A program made the translations under genes and the position numbers. From the NCBI RefSeq assembly GCF_000772945.1, contig NZ_JPVN01000024.1, positions 1 to 47,878 of the forward strand: a stretch of DNA of 47,878 nucleotides, given 5' to 3'. The stretch's first letter is position 1. Each line of letters opens with the position of its first letter. Below, one piece after another: positions 18,529-26,788 of this stretch. The notes below the pieces were generated by a model. The model saw only the letters and a program-made list of their open reading frames with translations, was not told the origin of the DNA and ran no database searches. The DNA is from Ureibacillus manganicus DSM 26584. GTDB lineage: Bacteria; Bacillota; Bacilli; Bacillales_A; Planococcaceae.

Positions 18529-18566
18529 ACAAGCTTGGAGAAAATTAACCAAGCTTGTTTTTCATT
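18529..18566 (+). terminator. Terminator of the MerR-family regulator gene
   Basis: A perfect 10-bp stem ACAAGCTTGG / CCAAGCTTGT with a 10-base loop is followed by TTTTTC. Confidence 0.85.
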
Positions 18567-18717
18567 TAACCTTTCCTTCTAATGAGCTCATATTTATCCT
18601 CTATTTATTCTTCAAGGTTTGAATCTATATTTGCCTCCTTTAGTTTAGGTGAGACTCAATATAAATAATCAAAACTTTTCTTAAATAACCATAATAAATT
18701 TGAACTAGTTCAAGTGA

Positions 18718-18945
18718 CTAGATTCTTTTTTTAACATCTTCTCTTATTAATTCAATAATATTATCTGATAAATTTGCTGGAAGAGACGTACCATCTTTAA
18801 ATACCCATGCATTAATTATTTCAAGGTCTGCTTTTTTAAAAGTAATGCTATAATCTTTATTTTGAAAAGAAAAATCAGTAGTCACGAATTCTTCACCATC
18901 AAATTCATCATCAATAATCATGTTTTTTATTTCATAAGGCATCAT
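18718..18945 (-). CDS. Small acidic hypothetical protein
   Basis: 75 residues, no signal or membrane segment. Acidic N-terminal half (IIDDEFDGEEF), then a short beta-like stretch and a basic C-terminus (REDVKKRI). Not recognised. GAGGAG lies seven bases before the ATG, supporting translation. Confidence 0.6.
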   Translation of the reverse strand: MMPYEIKNMIIDDEFDGEEFVTTDFSFQNKDYSITFKKADLEIINAWVFKDGTSLPANLSDNIIELIREDVKKRI

Positions 18946-19087
18946 GAATATTCTCCTCGATTAATCATTCTTTTATTTAGAGTGAACTTTATATTTATCT
19001 TTATTCACTATTTTCAACTAATCTACACAGATTATTTTAAGAAGAAAAAGCAACCGCATTTTTTAAGTAACGCACCTTTTCATGAAG

Positions 19088-19117
19088 AAAGACGCTTTCC
19101 TTATTTAGAAAGGCGCC
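19088..19117 (-). terminator. Possible terminator hairpin
   Basis: GACGCTTTC (19091-19099) pairs with GAAAGGCGCC (19108-19117) with one bulge and a short loop; TTTCTTC follows on the minus strand. It could end transcripts of the small gene at 19206. Weak U-tract. Confidence 0.35.
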
Positions 19118-19205
19118 CCATTGTTGAAGTTTATTAATTGACTAAAGTCTTCGTTAATTCAAGAAGAAAGTACCCTATATTCATTCTTACTATGTTTAAT
19201 TCATA

Positions 19206-19355
19206 TTATTTATCTGTTTGATTTTCCTTCTTTTTCAAATACTCCGCACGTATTTTTTCAAGTTGCTGCTTTTTATCAAATTTGGAAGGCTTGTTTTTTT
19301 CATGATATTTTGTCACAGCTACCTTACCTTTGGTATCCAATTGATATTTTCCCAC
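19206..19355 (-). CDS. Small basic hypothetical protein (49 aa), GTG start
   Basis: A 50-codon frame beginning GTG six bases after AGGTG. The product is highly charged: Lys-rich throughout, with a helical C-terminal half (KKQQLEKIRAEYLKKKE) and no Cys, signal or membrane segment. Not recognised. The Shine-Dalgarno spacing, codon bias like that of neighbours, and the shared terminator hairpin just upstream (19391-19426) argue it is real. Confidence 0.55.
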   Translation of the reverse strand: MGKYQLDTKGKVAVTKYHEKNKPSKFDKKQQLEKIRAEYLKKKENQTDK

Positions 19356-19390
19356 TTTGTTCACCTACTTTTCATATCTTAAATGAGTGA

Positions 19391-19430
19391 AAATACTCTG
19401 GGGATAAGATATTCTCCAGAGTATTTTTTA
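19391..19430. terminator. Bidirectional terminator
   Basis: An 11-bp stem AAATACTCTGG / CCAGAGTATTT with a 14-base loop is followed by TTTT on the + side and preceded by A-rich sequence. On the minus strand it terminates the gene at 19497. Confidence 0.7.
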
Positions 19431-19496
19431 TTTAAACAAGTATCTTAAAAAAATCATCCTTATCCATCGTGATTGCTACAAAAATTTTTATTATTT

Positions 19497-20330
19497 TTAA
19501 ATCCCTTTAATACCACTATCTTTTAAAAACCTGATACTATCAATTTTCCATGCATCTGCAGGGGAAAAACGGAATAAGTTAATATCTCCTTTAAAGTATT
19601 TTCTTTCTGAATTATTACTTTCCCATTCAATTTCAACTGGCACTTGAAGACTTAATTTATTTACTAGTTCTTCAACAGGAATAATAGATATACGTTTCAA
19701 ATTTATATTTTCAATCGATTGAATATGTTCATTCCAGTCAATTTGCTGAAGGGAGATGGTTGAGATTATCCGGGAATCCTGCTGCTTGAATCCAGCTACA
19801 TATGCATTAATTAGTTCATATGGGTCTGCGCTGGTAACATACTCTTGAAGTTTGCCTGCTGCTTTTAAAATCATTAATTTATGTGATAAATCCATAGAGT
19901 TTGTGCTGTGGGTCTTACTTCCATAAAAATGGATGCAAAAATGTCCAGGAAAATCATTTTCTAATGCACCAGGACCATGTGGCATCCCATGCATTGAAGC
20001 CGCAATCCACTGATCGCGATGAATAACAATAATAGCTCTTCGTTTCCAGCTCCATTTTCCGCCATATATTTCTTTCATTATTTTCGTATCTTTCGAAGTC
20101 AAGGGCTGAACGTCCGCATGGTGGTATCCTGCACGACTCTGCACCTTAAACATTTTCCCTGTTTCCACATCCAATACTGTAAACTTGCTGTACTTTGGCA
20201 AAATATCATACACTTTTTCCCAAGGGAGCATTTCAATCTGGATGCCCATATTTTCATCTTTTGCTAAAACATTAGAACAGTTAATGAACAAGGTAATTGT
20301 TAAAAGAATGATTGTAATTACTGATCGCAT
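19497..20330 (-). CDS. Secreted protein of unknown function, possible L,D-transpeptidase-like fold
   Basis: 277 residues. A cleavable signal peptide (hydrophobic ~4-18, VLA|KD around 22-24) targets it outside. The conserved-looking core is SRAGYHHADVQP, IVIHRDQWIAASMHGMPHG and FPGHFCIHFYGSKTHS. The HxCxH arrangement after a His-rich loop resembles YkuD-type L,D-transpeptidase active sites, but the canonical SHGC motif is absent, so this is only a suggestion. The C-terminal third looks like a separate beta domain. It is followed by a strong terminator. Confidence 0.7.
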   Translation of the reverse strand: MRSVITIILLTITLFINCSNVLAKDENMGIQIEMLPWEKVYDILPKYSKFTVLDVETGKMFKVQSRAGYHHADVQPLTSKDTKIMKEIYGGKWSWKRRAIIVIHRDQWIAASMHGMPHGPGALENDFPGHFCIHFYGSKTHSTNSMDLSHKLMILKAAGKLQEYVTSADPYELINAYVAGFKQQDSRIISTISLQQIDWNEHIQSIENINLKRISIIPVEELVNKLSLQVPVEIEWESNNSERKYFKGDINLFRFSPADAWKIDSIRFLKDSGIKGI

Positions 20331-20366
20331 TTATTCCACTCAATTTCATTATATTTTGAAAAAGCT

Positions 20367-20477
20367 TTAGCATACAGAAAGCTTTCCTAAAATAGTTTGG
20401 ATGTATTCATCACTTACAACCTCTTTCTTCACCGCAGATTGAAAAGGAGTTAATGTTCCTGTTAATGCCAGTTTCAT
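20367..20477 (-). pseudogene. Possible gene remnant (36 codons)
   Basis: A 36-codon ATG-started frame that resembles the tail of a larger protein (ALTGTLTPFQSAVKKEVV...). An in-frame TAA lies six codons upstream and there is no good Shine-Dalgarno. Interpreted as decayed coding sequence or a chance ORF; family not recognised. Confidence 0.25.
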
Positions 20478-20525
20478 TCCATAATCTGTAAAAGGTTACT
20501 TTAAATTGCGTTTAAGAAATAATTA

Positions 20526-20992
20526 CTAGTAATCTCCCCAATAATTTTCCATCAAAGAGATTGACCAATTGGGTTGACTCACTTCATTCTTAGGTAGAAA
20601 TTCTTTCATTACAGGCTTAATGTCTATAATTGGAGTTCCGTCTATTGCATCCAATCCTTTAACTATAATCGCTCGCTGTTTTAGTTCAAGAAGTTCGACA
20701 ATAGTTACACCTAATTTATTTGGTTTATTTTTTCCTCTCTGAGCAAAAATTCCAACTTCAGGATACTCTTTAATGTTTCTAGGATGTCTTGCTCCATAGT
20801 GAATTTTATCATCTGATACTTTATCAAAGTAAAAAAAGATTTCTAAGTGTGAGAATTCATCAATACCTTTCAATGAAGCCTCATTTATATTTTTCGTTAT
20901 TTCAATTGTTGATATGATTGAACCCCAATTATCATCGATAATATCTTTTCATTATTATTTACAAATGCAATCGGTTTGATGGAATAATGCAT
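20526..20992 (-). pseudogene. TsaA/TrmO-like (tRNA N6-methyladenosine) family protein, frameshifted
   Basis: Initiation at ATG 20992, after AGGAGG-like sequence, gives MHYSIKPIAFVNNNEK and then meets a stop 16 codons later. Moving one frame at GAAAAG (20945-20950) restores DIIDDNWGSIISTIEI, continuing into GIDEFSHLEIFFYF, ARHPRN, GIFAQRGKNKPNKLG and GLDAIDGTPIIDIKP, all hallmarks of the TsaA/TrmO family. Loss of one A from an A-tract explains it. The downstream 115 codons alone lack the first strands of the barrel. Known TrmO uses SAM to methylate t6A37 in tRNA; these shorter Bacillus relatives are uncharacterised. A sequencing error in the homopolymer is possible. Confidence 0.8.
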
Positions 20993-21052
20993 TTGTTCCT
21001 TCCCCTCCTAACCAGACTTATTTAACCGACCGAACCCCTAGTTTACGTTGAG

Positions 21053-21427
21053 TTAATTTTTCCGTCTCTTTACCTCAGCTTTTTCTTTATTTTCAGCTAC
21101 TCTAAATTTTACTATTTTGCTTATTAACTCATAAGGGATCGGCTTTTCAATCGGGAATTGAATTGCCCCTTTTGACGTTTTATATTCTGATAACTCCTCT
21201 TTAAAGCGTTCAATCCCATTAGGTGTTGGATAGAAACCTATATGGTTTTTGTATGCTGCAAAATGAACTAAATTTCTTTCTAATACAAATGTGGGCATAC
21301 CATAACTAATTTTTTCATCTGCATTTGGGGCTATTTCCTTTATTTCCTTTCTAATTGTATTTAAGATTTCTTGTATATCTTCGGGAAACTGTAGGATATA
21401 TTCATCAATTGCATTCTTTATTTCCAT
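21053..21427 (-). CDS. DUF1801 family protein (YdhG-like)
   Basis: 124 residues, full length. Signature segments: VDEYI-like DEYILQFPEDIQEIL, EKISYGMPTF, LVHFAAYKNHIGFYPTPNGIE and GAIQFPIEKPIPYELISKIVKFR. Frataxin-like fold; sometimes labelled iron chaperone, though function is not proven. Basic C-terminus (KRRKN). Monocistronic. Confidence 0.9.
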   Translation of the reverse strand: MEIKNAIDEYILQFPEDIQEILNTIRKEIKEIAPNADEKISYGMPTFVLERNLVHFAAYKNHIGFYPTPNGIERFKEELSEYKTSKGAIQFPIEKPIPYELISKIVKFRVAENKEKAEVKRRKN

Positions 21428-21477
21428 TGGGGTTTTATTTCTCCTTGTTACTGTATTCTCTTACCACTACTATAACA

Positions 21478-21510
21478 AAAAAGGTCCCTTATATAGGAAC
21501 CTTCTTTGTA
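21478..21510 (-). terminator. Terminator of the TolB-like protein gene
   Basis: AAGGTCCC pairs with GGAACCTT around a TTATATA loop, with TTTTTTG following on the minus strand, 30 bases beyond the stop at 21542. Confidence 0.65.
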
Positions 21511-21541
21511 ATCTTCCTAAATTGAATCGACGTATCATTAG

Positions 21542-22759
21542 TTAGTTAATTTTTTCGTAAAAAGTAGGTGCCGTACCAACATTCTGAAGCCACAATCGTT
21601 CTTGTCCGTGAATACTCGGTTTCATCCATACATCATATTGATTTTGGTTTGGGGAATGTCGTAACCAAGTGACGTTAGAATCAATTACTTGAGGTGCAGT
21701 GTCGATTTCATTGTCTTTTGGAAACGTCATTTGCTTTTGTTCTCCGGTTTTAATATTAATTAGATAAAAAGCCGTATACATCGTAGGAACAGGTCCTTCT
21801 TTCCACTCTTTATTTTCCTTCGCCCGTGCAACAATGATTTCATCCTCCGAAAACCACTCAATATCAAGGTCAACAAATCCTGCTGGAGTAAAGTTTGTTG
21901 GCTTTCTTGTAGAAGGAATATCTTTCACAGTCGCGTTCTTATTCTCAACAAAAAATCGACCCTCACCTGAAATATATGCAAGCTGATTTTTGATTGGTGC
22001 CCATTTAAACCAATCGTAAAATCCAAGCATCTTTGTGACCATTTGAAAAACCTTTCCGTCGCTTGATAGTACACAAAGTGTATTGCTGTCCATTGACCAT
22101 GAAGCTGTTGGAGTTGCCATAAAACTTACCCACTTACCGTCCGCGCTCCATTTAAAATCTTCTGCATCTATTGCAAAAAAATCATCCGTCATTTTTGGTA
22201 ATGTATAAAGAGTTTTAACTTTTGCTGTATCTAGTTTTGCATCTACAGGTATTTGATAAATACTTACAGGCTCCCATCCTGTAGGAAGCAAGTTTGATGT
22301 AGAAGAAGCAATAAAAGACTGTCCATCTGGGTACCATTCATAAGACCCAACACCTAGCGCAACGTTTTCAAATCCATACGGTCGCCCGTTTTTTATTTTT
22401 GTGACGTTTAAGAGTCCTTGATCTTTAAAGGCAATTACATTCGAAATTGGAGACCACTTAAAACTCGTTGTTTCCATTGAGACTGGCTGAAACGTTTCTT
22501 TTTCTATCGTATCGTATATAAACAAATGCTGATTTGACCCGTCTTCTTCACCTTTCAAAAATCCAAGAAATCGCCCATCCTTTGACCACTGTGGGTTATA
22601 AGCAAAATGGTCCTTTGTAATTTGTATTTCACTGTCACCATCTTTAATCCAAAGGTGATGATCTCTGACAAATGCAGCCTTTTCATGAATTTCAGCAGAT
22701 GCATGGATCGAAAACCCAAAAGTGAAGATAATTAAGAAATATACTATTTTGAACGCCAT
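21542..22759 (-). CDS. Secreted TolB-like beta-propeller protein
   Basis: 405 residues. A signal peptide (~1-22, ending ASA|EI) is followed by repeated WD40-like/TolB blades: YNPQWSKDGRFLGFLKGEED, FKWSPISNVIAFKDQG, YEWYPDGQSFIASS, FKWSADGKWVSFMA and FKWAPIKNQLAYISGE. Such proteins bind partners at the cell surface; no enzymatic residues are visible. It is 81 bp downstream of the alpha/beta hydrolase gene on the same strand and may be cotranscribed. Confidence 0.8.
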   Translation of the reverse strand: MAFKIVYFLIIFTFGFSIHASAEIHEKAAFVRDHHLWIKDGDSEIQITKDHFAYNPQWSKDGRFLGFLKGEEDGSNQHLFIYDTIEKETFQPVSMETTSFKWSPISNVIAFKDQGLLNVTKIKNGRPYGFENVALGVGSYEWYPDGQSFIASSTSNLLPTGWEPVSIYQIPVDAKLDTAKVKTLYTLPKMTDDFFAIDAEDFKWSADGKWVSFMATPTASWSMDSNTLCVLSSDGKVFQMVTKMLGFYDWFKWAPIKNQLAYISGEGRFFVENKNATVKDIPSTRKPTNFTPAGFVDLDIEWFSEDEIIVARAKENKEWKEGPVPTMYTAFYLINIKTGEQKQMTFPKDNEIDTAPQVIDSNVTWLRHSPNQNQYDVWMKPSIHGQERLWLQNVGTAPTFYEKIN

Positions 22760-22840
22760 TAAATTCCCTCCTTTTGTTAGGATGGTTGATTTAATGGTTA
22801 AAATTCCTTTACAAATACAAATCCAGCAAACTAATCTTCC

Positions 22841-23764
22841 TTAGTTTGATAAAATCCATTCTGCCATGTCATTAATTACTTGTTGGTCAACTTTCTGTGG
22901 AATTGCATATTCCTTTTTTATTTTCATAATGTTACCGTATACAGAGTTCATGAATAAATGGTTCAAGTTCGGGTAAAGTTTGAACTTCGCATGTTCTTTG
23001 TCTTTCAAAAGTCCTTTATATCCTTCAAAGTCTTCGGTTATGCTCGCTTGAACATCCTTTTCACCTAATATAATGAAAATTGGTTTCTCTAATTGTTTTA
23101 GATAGTTACTTGCAGGGCTGGCTCCCATTTCTTTAAAGTAATATGCTCTGAGATTACCCAATAGCTTAGTAGATTTTGCTTGCTCATCTGTTAGATCATA
23201 GAGATTGTCGAATTTTTTGGAGAATGCGGCAATTTGTTTTTTTGCTATCCATCTTAATAATTTATTTAGAGAATTTAGTACTGCATCATTTTGACTCATC
23301 ATGATTTCTTCTAACTTCCGTGGAGAACCCGCCATTATGATTATGCCAGCAAAATTTCCACCCTCTGCATCAATACGAGGTGCCAACATCCCACCAAAAC
23401 TATGACCAATGATGAAAATTTTGTTCGGATCAATTTTTGGATGTTTTCTTAGCAATTCTGCGGCACGGACTGCATCTTCAATCGTTTCTTCTTTTACCGA
23501 CAGTCCAGGGTCATCTTTCATCACTTTACCATACACAAAAGTTCTTTTATCATACCGTATACTTGCAATTCCTTTTTCTGCCAAACCTTCTGCGATGTCT
23601 TTAAAGAACGTATTAGGTCCAATTTGTGCATCCATATTACTTGGGCCTGAACCATGAACGAACACAGCTACTGGATACAATTCATTTGCCTCATTTGGAA
23701 TCGTCAACATTCCGTTAAGTGGGTATTTTGTATTAGAACCGATTACAATTTTCTCTTGAATCAT
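22841..23764 (-). CDS. Alpha/beta hydrolase (dienelactone hydrolase/peptidase S9-like)
   Basis: 307 residues, no signal peptide. VFVHGSGPSNMD (oxyanion, ~32-43), the nucleophile elbow GHSFGG (~119-124), an Asp in ILGEKDVQAS (~232-240) and His in YPNLNHLFM (~263-271) give a complete triad. The lid region (~145-215) is helical. Family includes acyl-hydrolases and X-Pro type peptidases; substrate unknown. Confidence 0.85.
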   Translation of the reverse strand: MIQEKIVIGSNTKYPLNGMLTIPNEANELYPVAVFVHGSGPSNMDAQIGPNTFFKDIAEGLAEKGIASIRYDKRTFVYGKVMKDDPGLSVKEETIEDAVRAAELLRKHPKIDPNKIFIIGHSFGGMLAPRIDAEGGNFAGIIIMAGSPRKLEEIMMSQNDAVLNSLNKLLRWIAKKQIAAFSKKFDNLYDLTDEQAKSTKLLGNLRAYYFKEMGASPASNYLKQLEKPIFIILGEKDVQASITEDFEGYKGLLKDKEHAKFKLYPNLNHLFMNSVYGNIMKIKKEYAIPQKVDQQVINDMAEWILSN

Positions 23765-24139
23765 TTAATGCCTCCAATTATTTAGTTTCCATGAATTATT
23801 CGATAAAAATACATATTAACCCTTCTTAGACTGAAGTTTATTCTAGTTATTTTATCTTACATACAATTATTTTTTGGTCCAAAAAAGGTGTATTGGATAT
23901 TGTCCTAGTTCTCATAAATTTCCATTATTTAGATTATTGTATGAATAAAGGTTTAATGCATAAATACCTATCTCATTTAATAATTTCTTTCTGATCATAC
24001 TTCGTGATCAATGTAGGTTTTGTTTCACTGAAGATACTGTTATATCTTAAGCGAATTAACACATCAACTCATCGTTCCCAATTTCTGTTAAATGTATATT
24101 TCAGTTTTTTCAATGTGGTGCTACAATTAATAAGGGGGT
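23765..24139. other. Intergenic region without recognisable gene
   Basis: AT-rich divergent spacer between the hydrolase (minus) and the next + strand gene. TACAAT at 24122-24127 looks like a -10 box but would start the transcript at the Shine-Dalgarno, so I do not call it. No ORF or repeat seen. Confidence 0.6.
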
Positions 24140-24145
24140 GTGTTG

Positions 24146-24637
24146 TTGAATAGAAAACGATTGAAATTTATCGTTCTCTTGTTAGGAGTTGTCCTATTAA
24201 GCTTCTTCCTTTATAACTACCGTTATGGAGATACAACAATTCCAGAAATTGCACAGGAGTCGTATCAATATAGTACAATTGACTCTTTGACAGCTGGGTT
24301 TCTTTATGTGATTGAAGGAGATCAACAGTTTCGAATTAACCTTATTGAAGATGAGGCAAAAAAGATTATTGAGGCATTAAGGGATGCTGTTGTTCAGGGA
24401 ACTGATGAAACCTACAGTCCTAAACGCTCTGAAACACAGTACTTAATTTCCCTAGAGGATCCTAAGATGAAGACTGAACATATTTCATTTAGCATTTACC
24501 ATGATCCTACTCAGAATGAAGCTATTCTCTTTCCATTTATCGTAACTCGTTTCAAACCAGAGCAGTATATTGCAAAGACGGATTATTTATATAGAACGAT
24601 TACTAGTATTGTAACCGAAAGAGCTTCCTCCAATTGA
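24146..24637 (+). CDS. Membrane-anchored protein of unknown function
   Basis: 163 residues. One N-terminal hydrophobic segment (~6-22) anchors an extracytoplasmic domain. No recognised motif. Start is one of three consecutive codons GTG-TTG-TTG; the third (24146) lies seven bases after GGGGG and is preferred. Its coding end overlaps the terminator hairpin. Confidence 0.7.
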   Translation: MNRKRLKFIVLLLGVVLLSFFLYNYRYGDTTIPEIAQESYQYSTIDSLTAGFLYVIEGDQQFRINLIEDEAKKIIEALRDAVVQGTDETYSPKRSETQYLISLEDPKMKTEHISFSIYHDPTQNEAILFPFIVTRFKPEQYIAKTDYLYRTITSIVTERASSN

Positions 24638-24657
24638 AGAAGCTCTTTTATTTTTTG
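24618..24657 (+). terminator. Terminator overlapping the end of the preceding CDS
   Basis: AAAGAGCTTC / GAAGCTCTTT, an exact 10-bp stem with an 11-base loop, followed by TATTTTTT. The stop codon lies in the loop, so the last codons form the 5' arm. Confidence 0.85.
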
Positions 24658-24743
24658 TTGGAGGAATGCCAAATTTATTCACAATTGACTCTTAGTGCTT
24701 TTTCACTTACCTAGTTTGCGCGGTCAATATTCTAATTTTTAAA

Positions 24744-25295
24744 TCATTGCCCTTCCTTTAAAATTTCAAGGGCTTCTCTAAATCTTTGGGAATGGATTAT
24801 TTCTCTTTCCCTTAAAAATCTCAGGCTATCATTTAAGTCTGGATCATCAGAGAGGTCTATCATCCACTGATAGGTTGCACGTGCTTTTTCTTCAGCAGCA
24901 ATATTATCATACATATCAGCGATTGGGTCACCTTTAGTTTGTATATATGCAGCTGTAAACGGTACTCCTGCCGCATTCGTATAGAATAATGCACGGTCAT
25001 GATTGACATAGTGCTCCCCAAGTCCCGCTTGCTTTAACTGATCTGGTGTTGCATCTTTTGTAAGTTTATAGATCATCGTAGCAATCATTTCTAGATGTGC
25101 TAATTCTTCTGTTGCAACATCCGTTAGTAAACTAATTAGTCTATCGGGTACAGAGTATCGTTGATTCATATAGCGTAAGGCTGCAGCTAACTCACCATCA
25201 GCACCACCATATAATTCGAGTAAAAATTTAGCCAACATTGGATTACAAGTGCTCACTCTTACAGGATAGAGAAGCTTTTTTTCGTAAAACCACAT
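24744..25295 (-). CDS. cotJC: Spore coat protein CotJC, manganese-catalase family
   Basis: 183 residues, shorter than full Mn-catalases. Ferritin-like helical bundle with metal ligands in YGGADGELAAALRY, VATEELAHLEM and AAEEKARATYQW, plus REIIHSQRFREAL near the C-terminus. In B. subtilis CotJC interacts with CotJA in the inner coat. It is the third gene of cotJABC, 20 bp behind cotJB. Confidence 0.95.
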   Translation of the reverse strand: MWFYEKKLLYPVRVSTCNPMLAKFLLELYGGADGELAAALRYMNQRYSVPDRLISLLTDVATEELAHLEMIATMIYKLTKDATPDQLKQAGLGEHYVNHDRALFYTNAAGVPFTAAYIQTKGDPIADMYDNIAAEEKARATYQWMIDLSDDPDLNDSLRFLREREIIHSQRFREALEILKEGQ

Positions 25296-25315
25296 TTTCT
25301 TTTCCCCCTATTGTG

Positions 25316-25594
25316 TTAGACTTGCCACGGCCATGGGGTATCGTTCCATTCCCATGAACAATCTGTAAAGCCCCTACCGAAATTGATTAGCAATCCAAAA
25401 TCAATGTCAAATTTCATTTTTAATTTAATACTCTTTTTAACTGTTTCATTAAATTGATTAATAGCTTCCTGATCGTTTGGGTGAGTGTCTAAATATAGAT
25501 TCAATTCAATTAAGATAAAATCAATGGCTTGAATTTCTTCTAATCGTTGATAGTATTCTGGAGGTAGTTGAGGCTGTTGCGGTTGTTGATTCAT
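25316..25594 (-). CDS. cotJB: Spore coat protein CotJB
   Basis: 92 residues. The N-terminus is Gln/Pro-rich (MNQQPQQPQLPPEYY), followed by the conserved helical core QAIDFILIELNLYLDTHPND and the aromatic C-terminus DCSWEWNDTPWPWQV. Its start overlaps the cotJA stop by 4 bp, so the two are probably coupled. Confidence 0.93.
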   Translation of the reverse strand: MNQQPQQPQLPPEYYQRLEEIQAIDFILIELNLYLDTHPNDQEAINQFNETVKKSIKLKMKFDIDFGLLINFGRGFTDCSWEWNDTPWPWQV

Positions 25595-25821
25595 GATTCT
25601 TCCTCCCCTTCTACAGAATTCGGTTTCGGATATGGGCTATAAAGTGCTGGCCATAGTGTTCCACTACGTAATGCTTCGCTTGCATTTGGGTATTGAGGCA
25701 ATCCAGGTGGTTGGAAGCCTATATAGAGGTTTGGAGGCGTAGAATAATATTTAACATTTAGTGGGGGACATGGATCAAATGGACTTACATACGGGTTCCA
25801 CTTTTTAAAATGGGAATGCAT
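25591..25821 (-). CDS. cotJA: Spore coat protein CotJA
   Basis: 76 residues, rich in Pro and Tyr (YVSPFDPCPPL, IGFQPPGLPQYPNASEALRSGTLWPAL is the conserved pattern region). It is required with CotJC in the coat of B. subtilis. First gene of the operon. A sequence resembling a SigE -10 box, CATATGAT on the minus strand at 25856-25863, lies upstream, in line with mother-cell control, but no good -35 is visible at the right distance. Confidence 0.92.
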   Translation of the reverse strand: MHSHFKKWNPYVSPFDPCPPLNVKYYSTPPNLYIGFQPPGLPQYPNASEALRSGTLWPALYSPYPKPNSVEGEEES

Positions 25822-25930
25822 GAGATCATCCTTCCTAGTGTTTTAAATTCAATTCATCATATGTCATCTGATTTGTATCAACTAAACTATCGTTGGGATG
25901 GTGGAAAAAAAACAAGTGAAGATGTGAAAC

Positions 25931-25964
25931 AAAAAAGCTCCTCGTTTTCACGAGGAGTTTTTGA
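25931..25964. terminator. Bidirectional terminator
   Basis: CTCCTCG / CGAGGAG (7 bp, loop TTTTCA) flanked by AAAAAA on the left and TTTTT on the right. On the minus strand it would end the two small genes at 26001-26496. Confidence 0.8.
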
Positions 25965-26000
25965 TTAATCACACAGAGATAGTTCTAAGCGCAAACATTT

Positions 26001-26135
26001 TTATGTAGAAATAATTTGGCACAACGCCACTTCAATTTCTTCTAGTGTGTTTTGCTCTAAAATTTGGATCAATTCTTCTTTTAAGCGTTGTCGTTCGTCA
26101 TCTGAAAGTGTTTTCGTTGGTTCGTATGGATTCAT
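26001..26135 (-). CDS. Small hypothetical protein (44 aa), translationally coupled
   Basis: ATG 26133-26135 lies nine bases after AAGGGG. The product is acidic and helical (SDDERQRLKEELIQILEQNTLEEIE), ending CQIIST. It overlaps the 3' end of the upstream gene by 38 bp in another frame, a sign of coupling. A strong terminator follows. Not recognised. Confidence 0.55.
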   Translation of the reverse strand: MNPYEPTKTLSDDERQRLKEELIQILEQNTLEEIEVALCQIIST

Positions 26136-26496
26136 GCTGTTGTTCCCCTTTTATGTTGCTCCAAATTAAACTAATCTTCTTTTCCACTTGTTTCTTCAAT
26201 GCATCCCCTTGATAATGAAATGTTAAAATTTCACCCCGGCAAAGAAAAGAATACATACACTCGTTTTTGTTCGTTGCTTGATACTTTTCAAATTTTATCC
26301 CCTGTTTTAAAAGAGCTCTTGCAGTCCTTTTAAACTCTTCTTTTAATATGTTGATTTGCTGTTCGCAAAGTGAAATATAAGGTCGTTTTACTGTAAATGA
26401 TTCAAATAGTTTCTGATCATGCTGCAATGATTTGATAGCTAATTCTAGAATGACGTATAAATGAATCGTTTTTTTTATATCTGAATTTAACTGCAT
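26098..26496 (-). CDS. Hypothetical protein, YhjD-like helical family
   Basis: 132 residues, predominantly helical, with HLYVILELAIKSLQHD, CEQQINILKEEFKRTARALLKQGIKFEKY and a C-terminal charged helix. The pattern resembles small Bacillus proteins of the YhjD type; the similarity is from memory and weak. GAGGGAG precedes the ATG. Function unknown. Confidence 0.6.
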   Translation of the reverse strand: MQLNSDIKKTIHLYVILELAIKSLQHDQKLFESFTVKRPYISLCEQQINILKEEFKRTARALLKQGIKFEKYQATNKNECMYSFLCRGEILTFHYQGDALKKQVEKKISLIWSNIKGEQQHESIRTNENTFR

Positions 26497-26578
26497 GCAG
26501 CTCCCTCACTTTCTATATATCATTATAGGAACATTTGTTCTATTTTTCAAGTGGATGATTTTGGTTAGTTGAATAAAA

Positions 26579-26614
26579 AGAGCATGTTCTGAGAAAATCT
26601 CAAAACATGCTCTT
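26579..26614 (-). terminator. Terminator of the tRNA-Asn gene
   Basis: A 16-base near-perfect stem (AAGAGCATGTTCTGAG / CTCAAAACATGCTCTT) with a 4-base loop; on the minus strand TTTTTATTC follows. It lies 10 bases beyond the tRNA. Confidence 0.85.
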
Positions 26615-26624
26615 GATGGTATGA

Positions 26625-26696
26625 CTCCGAAAGTAGGACTCGAACCTACGACCGATCGGTTAACAGCCGATTGCTCTACCACTGAGCTACTTCGGA
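26625..26696 (-). tRNA. tRNA-Asn (GTT)
   Basis: 72 bases plus an unencoded CCA. The acceptor stem TCCGAAG pairs with TTTCGGA (one G-T), the D arm has GTAGCTCAGTGGTAGAGC, the anticodon stem TCGG/CCGA closes loop CTGTTAA with anticodon GTT, and the T arm has GGTTCGAGTCC. A single gene with its own terminator. Confidence 0.95.
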
Positions 26697-26788
26697 ATAG
26701 TAATATTTATGTCCCTCAAATATAATGTACAATTAGTATTAAATTTATACATCGACTTGATGAAATTTCTTTCGCCATTTTAGGACAG

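Noticed and set aside
24099-24127. Promoter TTTCAG-17-TACAAT for the membrane-protein gene
   Set aside because: The transcript would begin at the Shine-Dalgarno, leaving no room for ribosome binding.
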